DNA of 64,000 nucleotides from Cervus elaphus (GCF_910594005.1 NC_057825.1:49507037-49571036), one strand, 5' to 3'; counted from the first letter of the stretch, positions 22,928 to 34,040 are shown. Numbers and translations are program-made. The notes: generated by a model not told the origin, from the letters alone.

Positions 22928-23144
22928 GTGTGTGTGTGTGTGTGTTCAGTTACTCACTCGTGTCTGACTCTGCTACCCCATGGACTACTGCCCACCAGGC
23001 TCCTCTGTTTATAGGATTTTCCAGGCAAGCATGCTGAATCAGGTTGGCATTTCCCTCTCCAGGGAATCTTCCCAACCCAAGAATGGAACCTGTGTCTCCT
23101 GCGTTCCTGACGGATTCTTTACCACTGAGCTGGCTGGGAAGCCC
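22928..23144 (-). mobile_element. Bov-tA SINE, antisense, with (GT)n tail
   Basis: The (GT)n at 22928-22944 is the antisense of the (CA)n tail of this SINE. The head is on the right ('ggctgggaagccc'). The 9-bp flank agctaagac occurs at 22919-22927 and 23145-23153. A second Bov-tA then inserted directly to the right in the same target. Confidence 0.9.
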
Positions 23145-23158
23145 AGCTAAGACTTTAT

Positions 23159-23473
23159 GTATGTATGAAGTATGAAAGTCGCTCAGTCATATCCAATTCT
23201 TTGAGACTCCATGGACTATAGTCCATGGAATTCTTCAGGTCAGAATACTGGGGTGGGTACTTGTTCCCTTCTCCAGGGGATCTTCCCAACCCAGGAATCA
23301 AACCCAGGTCTCCCGCATTGCAGACACGTTGTTTACCAGCTGAGCCGCAAGGGAAGCCCCAAAACACTGAAGTGGGTAGCCTATCCCTTCTCCAGCGGAT
23401 CTTCCCGACCCAGGAAATGAACCAGGATTTCCTGCATTACAGGCAGATTTTTAACTGACTGAGCCATCAGGAA
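23159..23473 (-). mobile_element. Bov-tA SINE, dimeric form, antisense
   Basis: Two tRNA-like heads in antisense lie on the right and the BovA-type body on the left. A perfect 14-bp duplication agctaagactttat at 23145-23158 and 23474-23487 flanks it. The left copy of this duplication is also the right duplication of the neighbouring SINE. Confidence 0.95.
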
Positions 23474-23487
23474 AGCTAAGACTTTAT

Positions 23488-23990
23488 TCTCGATCTCATC
23501 CGAAAGCTTCAAAGATAATTAAAAGGGGACTGCATTTTCCTCTGAGTGAATCAGAGTATCAGGGTACTTACTGACCATCCAGATTCCAGCTGAAATCACC
23601 TTTGACGAACTGATGGAGAAGAGCCTTGCATTTTCTTCTGTGGGCATTCCTCGTGTCTTGTGACATTCATTCAGTAGCTTGTTACCAGATGGAGTTATAA
23701 GTCATAAGACATTGAGCATGCCTCAGTGCCTTGTCTTTAGTCATATGTTCAATGCCCTGTCTTCAAGGCATATGTTCTCATGTTTCTTTACTCAGATTTT
23801 ACTGGTATAGAATATGATTTTATATTGGTATAACATCCCCAGGATTATTGTGTTGAATAAGGTCAATGTTTGTGCAATATTGCCTGGAATAGTGTGTTTG
23901 GCTCTCATGAATGGCCATGCCTTCATTGTGTTTCTTCTTCCTAACCAACGAGGAACTGGGAAGTAAGGGGGGTGGGGAGTTGTCTCACTG
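23488..23990. other. no recognised feature
   Basis: About 0.5 kb without a recognisable repeat. A small direct repeat 'gccttgtctttagtcatatg/gccctgtcttcaaggcatat' lies at 23730-23775. Confidence 0.5.
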
Positions 23991-24153
23991 TCATCTATTT
24001 CACTGTGTATATTCACTAGTATATATCATCTATTTCACTGTGTATGTTCACTGTATATATTCATTATATATGCATATAAGTGTGTGTATATATATCATCT
24101 ATTTTCCTGTGTACATTCACTATGTATATATCACTATTTCATTGTATATAGTG
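23991..24153. repeat. 35-bp minisatellite, about five units
   Basis: Units begin at 23991, 24026, 24061, 24095 and 24131, with spacing of 35, 35, 34 and 36. The common pattern is 'tcatctatttcactgtgtat', then 'attcacta' and a (ta)n end. The third unit is the most diverged. Probable length polymorphism. Confidence 0.85.
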
Positions 24154-24409
24154 CTTAAATAACGGAAGCTGTCTGCTTTTATACATTTTATTATTTATTC
24201 AATGAGATGAATAAAAGTATACATTTTAGAGCTGGATTTTAAAGAACTGAATTAGTATCAACATTATATGATTTTTTTTTTCACAGCTTAAGAAAATGGA
24301 GTATAGAAACACAGTAGTGTGGATTTTTCTGGACGTTCTAAATAAAGCATTTCTTCTGTGTAACGTTTATACGTATGAGTATATCCACAGTTTGGAAGAT
24401 TTTAAAACA

Positions 24410-24414
<5 letters not shown>

Positions 24415-24440
<26 letters not shown>
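24415..24440. repeat. (GT)n microsatellite
   Basis: Thirteen GT units, followed by a degenerate 'tttgtgtgtttgtgttgg'. No SINE adjoins it. Confidence 0.95.
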
Positions 24441-25966
24441 TTTGTGTGTTTGTGTTGGAGGAATTTTTAGCTGTCAGAAGGTTTTGTTATCTGACATTTT
24501 ACACAAGTGAGTTAAAATTTAAGAAAAGCAATTATCTATTCCCATTTATGCACATGAATTATAAGTAAAGTCACAGGTACAAGCCATACTATGTACTTTT
24601 TGCAGAAGGACAAAGCATCTGTTCTTGAAATGAGATGGAGGCAGCCTCCGGGAGATTGTTGAGGCTTCAAAGGCACTTGCCGGTTTTTAAAAGTGTTATC
24701 TAGAACACCTTAAGGTACAATGTGTATAATGTAGTTACTACGAGGCTGTTAGGGTCCTTACCAAATAGTGTTCAGCATCTAAAGATCAGATAAATTAGAT
24801 TTTAATTGGGCTTTAAAGCTGAGGTGAATAAGTAGATAAGGCTGAATTAGTCAGAAACACATTAATGTAATAAAGCCTTTGGTTCTGTTAGGCTCTTGCA
24901 CTAAATACCAAGAGCCTCTCACTGATAAATGATGTCATGGAGCAGTTCAGGAAGATTGACATTGATAGGTGGAGAGGACGAGGGTCCGACGTAATCATAT
25001 TACCTGGAGCAGTGAAAACCCAGAGGCCCAGCCGGAGCTCTTAGTTATATTACAGGATTTTGAACACAGAATGAAATGGAGTTTTAGCAAGCTGATGAGA
25101 CTTCTTAAACATAGAATTTATTATTTCTGTTAGTATTTTTTAAACAAAATTTCAAGGCACAGAACCAAGTTGTTTGTGTCTGAGTTTGTTGAGTGACTAA
25201 TGAATGTAGAATCTAAATAGTTGAAGTACTTTTAGCATCTGATTCCAATCTAGCCTTATGCCTTTTTAAGGTTTAACTTTCTATGTAAACTTGGTCTTTT
25301 TCAGTCCCTTTCTCTTTCTTCTATCTGTTTGCATTGGAATAAATATACTCAAATGATTGTTCTCTTAATATGGTTACAAAATACATCCACTGAAATTGTT
25401 TTGTTTTCTGTGGTCTTTAAAAATATATACCTTCTTAATATTTATAGAACCTTCTTTTGAGTACTTTCCCCCTAAAATATGCTCATTGATTTGGGAGTTT
25501 TATTTTTATTATGCTTGTTTGCATTGCTTATTTTTTAATATTTTAATTATCTCTTCTATGATTAATCATTTGTCAAACTCAATTAGAAAATCACTAGAAT
25601 GAAAAGCTTAGTAACACATCTGAGTATAGGTATAGAGAAATGAATGATTATATGTGAGAAATGATCAATTATAAAATATAAAGAAAGATAATTTCTAGTT
25701 ACAGAATTTTAAAGGCATGATTTTCTTACAAACACATGCACATACTGAATTGTATAATATATTTCAACAAGGGTTAATATTAAGCCTTTTTCTTCTCTTT
25801 GAATTAGAAATTACATCTGTCTTAGTATTTAGGAACATGAACATATAGTCTCTAAGAGCAAATATATATGCAGAAATTTTAATTAAAACAGCAACGTTTT
25901 CTAGGAAAGCAATCTAGAATATTTCTATAACTTTCTGACAGATTTTTTAAAAAAGATAATTGAGAA
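24441..25966. other. no recognised feature
   Basis: About 1.5 kb of A+T-rich DNA. The part near 24620-25050 is a little more balanced in composition and free of recognisable repeats. That makes it a reasonable place to look for a conserved non-coding element, but nothing in the sequence itself proves one. Confidence 0.45.
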
Positions 25967-26165
25967 GGTCTCCCTGGTGGCTCAGAGGGTAAAGCATCTG
26001 CCTGCAACACAGGAGACCTGGGTTCAATTCCTGGGTCGGGAAGATCCCCTGGAGAAGGAAATGGCAACCCATTCCAGTACTCTTGCCTGGAAAATCCCAT
26101 GGATGGAGAAGCCTGGTAGGCTCGCAAAGAGTCGGACACGACTGAGCAACTTCACTTTCACTTTT
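25967..26165 (+). mobile_element. Bov-tA SINE
   Basis: It starts 'ggtctccctggtggctcag' and contains 'acctgggttcaattcctggg' and 'actccagt..ttgcctgg'-type text, ending 'gcaacttcactttcacttt'. A short stretch between 'ggtaggct' and 'cgcaaagagtcgg' is missing. No certain target duplication. Frames of 80-99 codons crossing it are SINE. Confidence 0.93.
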
Positions 26166-26439
26166 CATTTTCTTATTATGTATGTAAAAGTGCAAGTAAA
26201 TAGCCATTTGATCATGTAGAAATAACTTTTGCCTGGGAATAGTCATTATTCCTATTATAATGCATCACCCATCGCCAACTTCTTTCTTCAAGTTCTTCCT
26301 TAGTCTAGCAACCTGAAAAAAAGGTGGCAATCAGCCAAGCATCTCTAGAGTGACAGCAAGTAGCAGGTGACAGTTGCCATGAGAACCCTGAGCCAATCAG
26401 GGCACCAGGATCTGTAGCACAGCACGTGTGAGACTGTCA

Positions 26440-26830
26440 GTATTCTCCCCGTCTCCAGGATCACGATCCCTTCCTCTGAGACGTTTCTGTGTAGGGAAGC
26501 AAAATTTGCCACCCCAGAATGTCTACTTGGTATGCAAACTCTTTAGAGCTGAAAAGCAGTCAAGGCTCAAAAGACTCAGGGAGAAACTTTGACCTTCCCC
26601 CTAACTACCTAAAAGATCATAGATAAAGGACCTGGTCCTGGAATAGAGCTGTCCCCAGAAGTATCAGGAAAGACTTCAGACTAGGGTCGTGGGGGAGATG
26701 TGGGCCTAGAGATCAGATCTGCTCTGTGTCCCATTGTTTCTGCGGGCAGCAAACACTTGTTTACCAAATATTTGCTTGTCCATCTTCATGTGGATTGCCT
26801 TTCTCCCTTTTGAAGTCCCAAATCTCTGCC
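26440..26830 (+). other. possible LTR-like relic, unclassified
   Basis: The text from 'tgtagggaagcaaaatttgc' to 'gaagtcccaaatctctgcct' has the composition and phrase structure of an old LTR, and a CCAAT-like 'gagccaatcag' precedes it at 26390. I cannot name a family and find no partner copy here, so this is a suspicion only. Confidence 0.28.
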
Positions 26831-26966
26831 TCCAAATTTTTAAAAAATGATTTTTGAACAATCATTTCAAAATTGAAATTTTTTTTGTTGCACTGGCCCC
26901 ATGTTTTCATGTTGCACTGGCCCCTGCAAATTGCACAGAGGGTCCTGACCGAAGCAGAGAAAGGAT

Positions 26967-27165
26967 CTTTCTTTTCTTTTTTTTGTGACTGTTCTCAGGC
27001 TTCATTGCAATGTGTGGGCTCTTGGTTGTAGGCTTCTCTAAGTGTAGCATGTGGGCTTAGCTGCCCTGCAGCCTGTGGGATCTTAGTGCCTTGACTGGTG
27101 TTTGAACCCATGTTCCTTGCCTTGGAAAGAGGATTCTTAACCACTGGACTACCAGGGAAATCCCC
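26967..27165 (-). mobile_element. CHR-type tRNA SINE, antisense
   Basis: Antisense pattern: T-rich tail, 'tgtgggctcttggttgtagg', 'cctgtgggatcttagtgcct', 'aaagaggattcttaaccact' and the end 'ggactaccagggaaatccc'. The head is on the right. No target duplication was found. Confidence 0.82.
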
Positions 27166-27611
27166 CACCCCATAACACTCAACATCCTTTTTGTCCTTAG
27201 TTGAAGAAGGCATTTAAAGTGAAGGTTTTGGCCATTTCTTGGTGAGTTACTCAGTTTTCCTAGGTCTCTCTCCCATGTACCTGTGTTACTCAACTTTGAT
27301 TATCTCTTGTTAATTGCCTCATGTCAGTTTAATTCTTAGACCAGACAGAAGAACCCAGAAGGGTAGAGGAAAGTTTCCTCCTCTTTGATTTCTGTTAATA
27401 TGTTTAAGTGGTCTGTGAAGCAAGTGTCCTTCATCAGAGCACCTTACCAAGTGGGCCAATGTTCAGAATTCATCACAGTTTATTTCAGTGAACACCTCAC
27501 TCGGCTATGATCCCCAGGCTCCAAGTTTTGGAATCAAAGCAAGGAAATATATGTTCTATTCTGAAGAAACATGCAGTGGTCCAGGTCAGCTAACTGTTAC
27601 ATGAGTCTCTC
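27166..27611. other. no recognised feature
   Basis: About 0.45 kb without a recognisable element. Confidence 0.5.
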
Positions 27612-27700
27612 ATATTCATTCATCTACTGAGCACCCACATTTTGGAAGCCATTCAGAGATCGGTCCCCAAGCTGCTTGCAGTTTGTTAGAGGAAAACAGA
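27612..27700 (-). repeat. possible L2 LINE 3' fragment, antisense
   Basis: The phrase 'attcattcatctactgagca' followed by a 'cccc..agctgcttgcagttt' part fits the antisense of the L2 end. It is short and diverged. Confidence 0.45.
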
Positions 27701-27859
27701 GGTGTTTTGGTAAAACCCAGTTGTAGGAGAAGTGAAGATAAAGCAATAATATGTTCAAAAAAGAGCTAATTTCTAGCCTGAGATGGTCTTTCTACAGTGC
27801 TGAAAGATGGGACTCAGTATCAAATACACACATCTCTGTGTGAAAGAATCTCCTGCTCT

Positions 27860-30156
27860 AGGAATAGAAGGAACATATCTCAACATAATAAAAGCTATAT
27901 ATGAGTAACCCTCAGCAAACATTATCCTCAGTGGTGAAAAATTGAAAGCATTTCCCCTAAAGTCAGGAACAAGACAAGGGTGCCCACTCACACCACTACT
28001 GTTCAACATAGCTTTGGAAGTTTTGGCCACAGCAATCAGAGCAGAAAAAGAAATAAAAGGAATCTAGATTGGAAAAGAAGAAGTAAAACTCTCACTATTT
28101 GCAGATGACATGATCCTCTATGTAGAAAACCCTAAAGACTCCACCAGAAAATTACTAGAGCTAATCACTGAATATAGTAAAGTTGCAGGATATAAAATTA
28201 ACACACAGAAATCCCTTGCATTCCTATACACTAACAATGAGAAAACAGAAAGAGAAATTAAGGAAACAATTCCATTCACCATTGCAATGAAAAGAATAAA
28301 ATACTTAGGAATATATCTGCCTAAAGAAACAAAAGACCTATATATAGAAAAGTATAAAACACTGGTGAAAGAACACAAATAGATGGAGAAATATACTGTG
28401 TTCATGGATCAGAAGAATAAATATAGTGAAAATGAGTATACTACTCAGAGCGATTTATAGATTCAATGAAATCCCTATCAAGCTACCAACGGTATTTTTC
28501 AGAGAACTAGAACAAATAATTTCACAATTTGTATGGAAATACAAAAAAACCTTGAATAGCCAAAGCAATCTTGAGAAAGAAGAATGGAACTGGAGGAATC
28601 AACCTGCCTAACTTCAGTCTCTACTACAAAGCCACAGTCATCAAGAGAGTATGGTACTGGCACTAAGACAGAAATATAGATCAATGGAACAAAATAGAAA
28701 GCCCAGAGATAAATCCATGCACCTGTGGACACCTTATCTTTGACAAAGGAGGCAAGAATATACAATGGAGAAAAGACAATCTCTTTAACAAGTGGTGCTG
28801 GGAAAACTAGTCAACCACTTGTAAAAGAATGAAACTAGAACATTTTCTAACACCATACACAAAAATAAACTCAAAATGGATTAATGATCTAAACGTAAGA
28901 CCAGAAACTATTAAACTCCTAGAGGAAAACATAGGCAAAACACTCTCTGGCATAAACCACAACAGGATCCTCTATGACCCACCTCCCAGAATATTGGAAA
29001 TAAAAATAAAAATAAACAAATGGGACCTAATTAAAATTAAAAGCTTCTGCACAACAAAGGAAACTATAAGCAAGGTGAAAAGACAGCCCTCAGAATGGGA
29101 GAAAATAATAGCAAATGAAGCAATGGACAAAGAATTAATCTCAAAGTATACAAGCAACTCCTGCTGCTCAATTCCAGAAAAATAAAAGACCCAATAAAAA
29201 AGTGGGCCAAAGAACTAGACATTTCTCCAAAGAAGACATACAGATGGCTAACAAACACATGAAAAGATGCTCAACATCACTCATTATCAGAGAAATGCAG
29301 ATCAAAACCACAATGAGGTACCATTTCACACCAGTCAGAATGGCTGCTATCCAAAAATCTATAAGCAATAAATGCTGGAGAGGGTGTGGAAAAAAGGGAA
29401 CCCTCTTACACTGTTGGTGGGAATGCAAACTAGTACAGCCGCTATGGAAAACAGTGTGGAGATTCCTTTAAAAACTGGAAATAGAACTGCCATAGGACCC
29501 GGCAATCCCACTGCTGGGCATACACACTGAGGAAATCAGAATTGAAAGAGACATGTGTACCCCAATGTTCATTGCAGCACTGTTTATAATAGCCAGGACA
29601 TAGAAGCAACCTAGATGTCCATCAGCAGATGAATGGATAAGAAAGCTGTGGTACATATACACAATGGAATATTACTCAGCCATTAAAAAGAATACATTTT
29701 AATCTGTTCTAATGAGGTGGATGAAACTGAAGCCTATTATACAGAGTGAAATAAGCCAGAAAGAAAAACACCAATACAGTATACTAACGCATATATATGG
29801 AATTTAGAAAGATCACAATGATAACCCTGTATGTGAGACAGCAAAAGAGACACAGATGTATTGAACAGTCTTTTGGACTCTGTGGGGGAGGGCGAGGGTG
29901 GGATGATATGGGAGAATGGCATTGAAACACATAAATTATCATATGTGAAAAGAATCGCCAGTCCATGTTCGATGCATGATACAGGATACTCGGGGCTGGT
30001 GCACCGGGATGACCCAGAGGGATGGAATGGGGAGAGAGGTGGGAGTGTGGGTTCATGATGGGGAACACATGTACACCCACGACAGATTCAAGTCAATGTA
30101 TGGCAAAACCAATACAATATTGTAAAGTAGAATAAATAAATAAATAAATTTTAAAA
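27860..30156 (+). mobile_element. L1 LINE, 5'-truncated, with 3' UTR and tail
   Basis: About 2.3 kb: the second half of ORF2 (from within the reverse transcriptase domain), the 3' UTR and an (AATA)n tail at about 30131-30150. A perfect 13-bp target duplication aatctcctgctct lies at 27847-27859 and 30157-30169. The preinsertion site begins with an A-rich motif, as expected for L1 endonuclease. Low divergence marks it as one of the younger insertions. It contains no promoter end and cannot move by itself. Confidence 0.97.
27880..29700 (+). pseudogene. L1 ORF2 remnant (RT domain onward)
   Basis: The frame is split into pieces: 28110-28382 (after the FADD catalytic motif encoded at 28098-28109), 28426-28611, 28829-29185 and 29202-29471. 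Stops and frameshifts separate them; for example a TAG at 28380-28382 ends the first. The order of RT palm, thumb and C-terminal cysteine-rich region (CWRGCGKKGTLLHCWWEC) is that of L1 ORF2. Enzymatically dead. Confidence 0.93.
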
Positions 30157-30397
30157 AATCTCCTGCTCTGTATACATGGGTAGCTTTTATTAATCTTAGA
30201 AGCATGATAAATATCCGTTATGTCTGAGTCCCCAGACCCCAAATGAACACCTTGTTATTTTCATACAAAATGTGTGGTCTGATAGGAAACCCATTTCTAC
30301 ACAGTAGTGAGTGGACAAACAGTGCCTAGAGGAATGTTGCAGCTGTCTTTCATGCAAAGGGTTTAGTTCTTTATTGATGAGCTGCTAAGCCAGATAG

Positions 30398-30682
30398 GGC
30401 ATCCCTGATAGCTTAGTGGGTAAAAAATCTGCCTGCAATGTAGGAGACCCCAGTTCAATTCCTGGGTCAGGAAGATCCACTGGAGCAGGATAGGCTACCC
30501 ACTCCAGTATTCTTGGGCTTCCCTGGTGGCTCAACTGGTAAAGAATCTTCCTGCAATGTGGGAGACCTGGGTTGAGAAGATCCCCCAGAGAAGGGAAAGG
30601 CTACCCACTTCAGTGTTCTGGCCTGGAGATATAGTCCATGGGGTCACAAAGAGTCAGACACTACTGAGAGACTTTCACTTTC
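30398..30682 (+). mobile_element. Bov-tA SINE, dimeric form
   Basis: Two heads (30398 and about 30515) and a BovA-type body. Part of the box-B region of the second unit is missing ('acctgggttgagaagatccc'), as is a stretch before 'atatagtccatggggtcac'. An 11-bp target duplication with one mismatch, aagccagatag at 30387-30397 and 30683-30693, flanks it. Confidence 0.93.
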
Positions 30683-30693
30683 AAGTCAGATAG

Positions 30694-31664
30694 ATAACCC
30701 TGAACTAGTCTGTTCCCATCACTATAAGTTTGATCTTTAGGCAAATTACTTTCCCCAAAACTTAACAGAACCTGTTATTTGAACTGATCCCCAAACAAGC
30801 ATGCTACCTTTCAAAGCCTTAAAATACAGGGATATGTGCACTTTGCAAAGAGCTAAAACCTTGGTTATGGCTGCAGAAATTTCTTAGTGTGCATTTATCT
30901 TTTAATCATGTTAATATTACCAGTCTACTGGCAATGTAATATTTGTTTTTTGTTTTTCTCCAGTAGCAATGAGGATTTTCAATAGTCTAATCCCCAAACT
31001 TGGGCAGAATTCTCCGTGTAACCTTTGTATAGGGTCCCAAGAATAATTGAAACAAAGTCTGATGCATATAAATATGTATGTGACCATATATGCTTTGAGT
31101 GGATTTTAGCTGTGTCTGGAATATGTATACAGGAACTTAGAGCCTCTTGCTCTTACCTGCCTGTTTAAACATCCTCTGTCCCTGTCTCTCACCTTTTCTT
31201 CCATCTTCACTGTATTTTCTCTGTTCACAATCTCCATTTCCCTGCTCTGTCCTCAGAACTTTTCCATTTGAGGTGGCATGTGATGAGGAGATAAACAGAT
31301 GTGTGTTAAATTGGTATGTGTTAGAGGTCATTCCTCTTAAGCTGCATATTTGCATTTTAAGAAGTGCTTTATCCCAAAGAAGTGATCCTTATTGGAATTT
31401 CAGAAGCCACAATAAGCCTCCTGAGGGACCTATATTTGGACCAGCAACCTTGAGCTCCTCTGTTTCCAACTAGCTGGCTAGCTGCCAGGTCCATTTTACA
31501 TGGGTCCTGCAGACCCCAGCATTGTTCTCTTTCAGAACTTTTAGACTCATTCTTTTCTTTGCTACGTGATTCAAAAATTAACATCCTCTCTTTGGTTAGC
31601 CTGTTTCTCCATAATTGCATTTGTTAACGCATGACCTGTATTTAAAAGTTGGCCTTTCAGTGTG
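30694..31664. other. no recognised feature
   Basis: About 1 kb. Opposing frames of 72-108 codons at 31137-31473 have no recognisable domain. I see no repeat family. Confidence 0.5.
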
Positions 31665-31669
31665 TATGC

Positions 31670-31676
<7 letters not shown>

Positions 31677-31713
<37 letters not shown>

Positions 31714-32134
31714 CCCGTCCACACTCACTGGTGTCCGACTCTGCAACCCCATGGACTGTAGCCCACCAGGCTCCTCTGTCCATGGGGTTTTCCCCATGGA
31801 CAGAGGCAAAAATACTGGAGTGGGTTGCCATTTCCTTCTGCAGGGGATCTTCCTGGTCGAGGGATCGAACCTGAGTTCTGCGTCTCCTACATTGGCAAGC
31901 AGTTCCCTGGTGACTCAGAATGGTAAAGAATCTGCCTGCAGTGTGGGAGAAATCTCTGGGTTGGGAAGATCCCCCAGAGAAGGGCATGGTAACCCACTCC
32001 AGTATTCCTGCCTGGAAAATTCCATGGACAGAGGATCCAGGCAGGCTACAGTTCATGGGGTCACAAAGAGTTAGACACGACTGAGTAACTATCACTCACT
32101 CACTCTTTACCAGCTGAACCACCAGGGAAGTCCT
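31677..32134 (-). mobile_element. Bov-tA/ART2A-type SINE, antisense, split and rearranged
   Basis: Left part 31677-31900 and right remnant 32104-32134 ('tctttaccagctgaacca..cc') are one antisense SINE. The (GT)n at 31677-31710 is its inverted (CA)n tail. A 12-bp duplication with one mismatch (tatgcattgtgt) at 31665-31676 and 32135-32146 flanks the whole. It carries a perfect hairpin at 31773-31806 and a nested plus-strand SINE at 31901-32103. Confidence 0.88.
31901..32103 (+). mobile_element. Bov-tA SINE nested in an antisense SINE
   Basis: It begins 'ttccctggtgactcagaat' and ends 'gagtaactatcactcactc'. It interrupts the outer SINE just before its head. No clean target duplication is visible and a few bases of the outer element appear lost at the junction, so a rearrangement is possible. 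The 174- and 141-codon frames here are SINE on SINE. Confidence 0.88.
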
Positions 32135-32146
32135 TATGCACTGTGT

Positions 32147-33579
32147 AGTAAGCACATTACTACCATCTCAGAGCAGGTTCCATCCACCCTGCATCTGGCC
32201 GCACTCTCTCCTGTTCCTGTTTTGCTCTTCTGGGCAGAAGAGTCCAGCAGCAATCATGACTTGTACTTTGGGTGGTTGGCTGCCCTCTGGGATGTGTCAT
32301 GAGACACTGAGACTGCTACTTCATAATAAATGACACATTAATCTCACTAGTGAAATTGGTCCATGAGTCATAGGACTTCCACTGAGTAAGGATTCACTGG
32401 GGAGGGGGTACAGACAGTGAGTGCTGAATGGTACCTGTTCTTAAGCCACACAAATGTAGTAAAAGGAGAGAAAAGTGCTTTTTCAAAAGAGCCATAGTGG
32501 TTCTTAGAGATCCTACTGTCCAACTTCTCATGATGGAGTTAATAATAAAATAATAATGACAAAGATCATAACATCCTTATTTAGTACTAATGTTCTGGAC
32601 ATAAGTTCCTTATTGATATCTGGTGTAGCCATCAGCTCGACAGTATGAGGAAGAGCTGTTGTTAATGGAGTCTTACATTTGAGGACGTTGAGTGTTAGAG
32701 TGTGTCCCTGCTTGCCCAGTGTCATGTGGTTAGTAGGTGCCTTTACCAAGGTTCAGATCCATGCAGACTGAATCCAGACTCTGCCAGACCAGGAGACCTA
32801 GAGACAGGAAGGCAGTGGTTTGCCCAGAGGTCTCACAGCTAGTCGATGACAGCGCTGATCTAAGTCATCAGGTCCATGGACCCAAAGTTAAGTACAAGCC
32901 TCCCCCAGTAAAATTCTAGATTTTGTTTTGTTAAGGAGTTGTTCTCAGTTTTCACAGAGAAAAGGGAAAGCGTGGTTGTAGAAGGTAATACTGAAAGCAG
33001 CAGAGAGAGAATGCAATGAGCCCTGAATCCTATAATGGTTTAATTCTGCCAGGCCAAGTATACTTGGTTGTGGAAACACATGTCCAGTAAGGGGTCCTGG
33101 CATAGTATACTTGATCATGTTGACCATTTATTGTGCTCACACACTGAGCCACATTTTGCCTGTGTCACCGACCCAGAGATACAGTTATTATCCCCAGTAA
33201 GTGGTACTATCAGGATTACTTAGGATCCCTGTCTGTCTGGCTACAAATCCTGTTTGTGTTCTACATTACTTTCTTGCCTGGAGGAAAATCTTATGAGGCA
33301 CAGTATGGAAAGGAAATCCCTGTATGGACTGGTTTATTTTGTACCTTGAGAGTCTGGATTTCCACCTATGGTCCTATAGCTTCATGAACGCTTGGCTTTG
33401 GGGAAGTCACTCAAAGCTGATCCTAAAACACCTGTTTAGAGGAAGAAGTAGAAATGAGCATCTGCATTTTTCACTAAGATGACTCTAGAAAAAGAATTAA
33501 TTAAGGATTGCATTCAGGGGTTAATAAGACCAATGACAATGGCTTCAAAAGGTTAGATGTTTATTTGTATTTCATATAA
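32147..33579. other. mostly unclassified; possible MIR relics
   Basis: Two stretches (about 32670-32760 and 32800-32870) resemble MIR antisense tails, such as 'ttgcccagaggtctcacagc', but each is very short. Nothing else is recognisable. Confidence 0.4.
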
Positions 33580-33818
33580 CAGGTGGACATGGAGGGGATG
33601 AATTGGGAGATTGGGATGGGCATATGTGCACTGCCATATACGAAACAGCTAATGGGAACCTGCTGTATAGGTTGTATCTGCTGCACAAGGAGCTCAGCTC
33701 AGTGCTCTGTGGTGACCTAGATGGACAGGGTTAATGGGTGGGCGCAAGGTCCAAGAGCGTGGAGATACATAAAACTGATTCATTTCATTGTAGAAATAAA
33801 TACAACTGTGTAAAGCAA
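33580..33818 (+). mobile_element. old L1 LINE 3' UTR fragment
   Basis: It shows the L1 3'-UTR pattern ('tgggagattgggatgggcat', 'aacctgctgtataggttg', 'aaataaatacaactgtgt'), diverged and 5'-truncated. A Bov-tA lies immediately to the right. Confidence 0.65.
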
Positions 33819-33820
33819 CC

Positions 33821-34040
33821 GTGTGTATGTGTGTACTCAGTTGTGTCCAACTCTTTTGCAACCCCCTGGACTGTAGTCCACCAGGCTCCTCTGTCCATGG
33901 GATTTCATAGGTAGGAATGCTAGAGTGAGTTGCCATTTCCTTTTCCAGGGGATCTTCCCAACCCAGGGAGCAAACCCGAATCTCTTGCATCTCCTACATT
34001 GGCAGGTGGATTCTTTACCATTGAGCCACCAGGGAAGCCC
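33821..34040 (-). mobile_element. Bov-tA SINE, antisense
   Basis: The head is on the right ('ccattgagccaccagggaag'), the body antisense, and the (GT)n-like tail at 33821-33835. It directly follows the L1 fragment; the tail may have been the landing site of one or the other. Frames of 68-103 codons crossing it are SINE. Confidence 0.93.

Noticed and set aside
26440..26830. LTR-like relic
   Set aside because: Kept only as a low-confidence feature; no family, partner copy or target duplication could be shown.
19469..30682. regularly repeated SINE heads considered as an array of the CRISPR type
   Set aside because: Spacing is irregular, units are 200-320 bp transposons with their own target duplications, and the genome is a mammal's.
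31571..32095. 174-codon minus-strand frame
   Set aside because: It is a reading of a Bov-tA nested in another SINE and a (GT)n tract. The same is true of nearly all 60-150 codon frames containing SWGxxSxxxS- or GLPCPPPGDLP-like wording.
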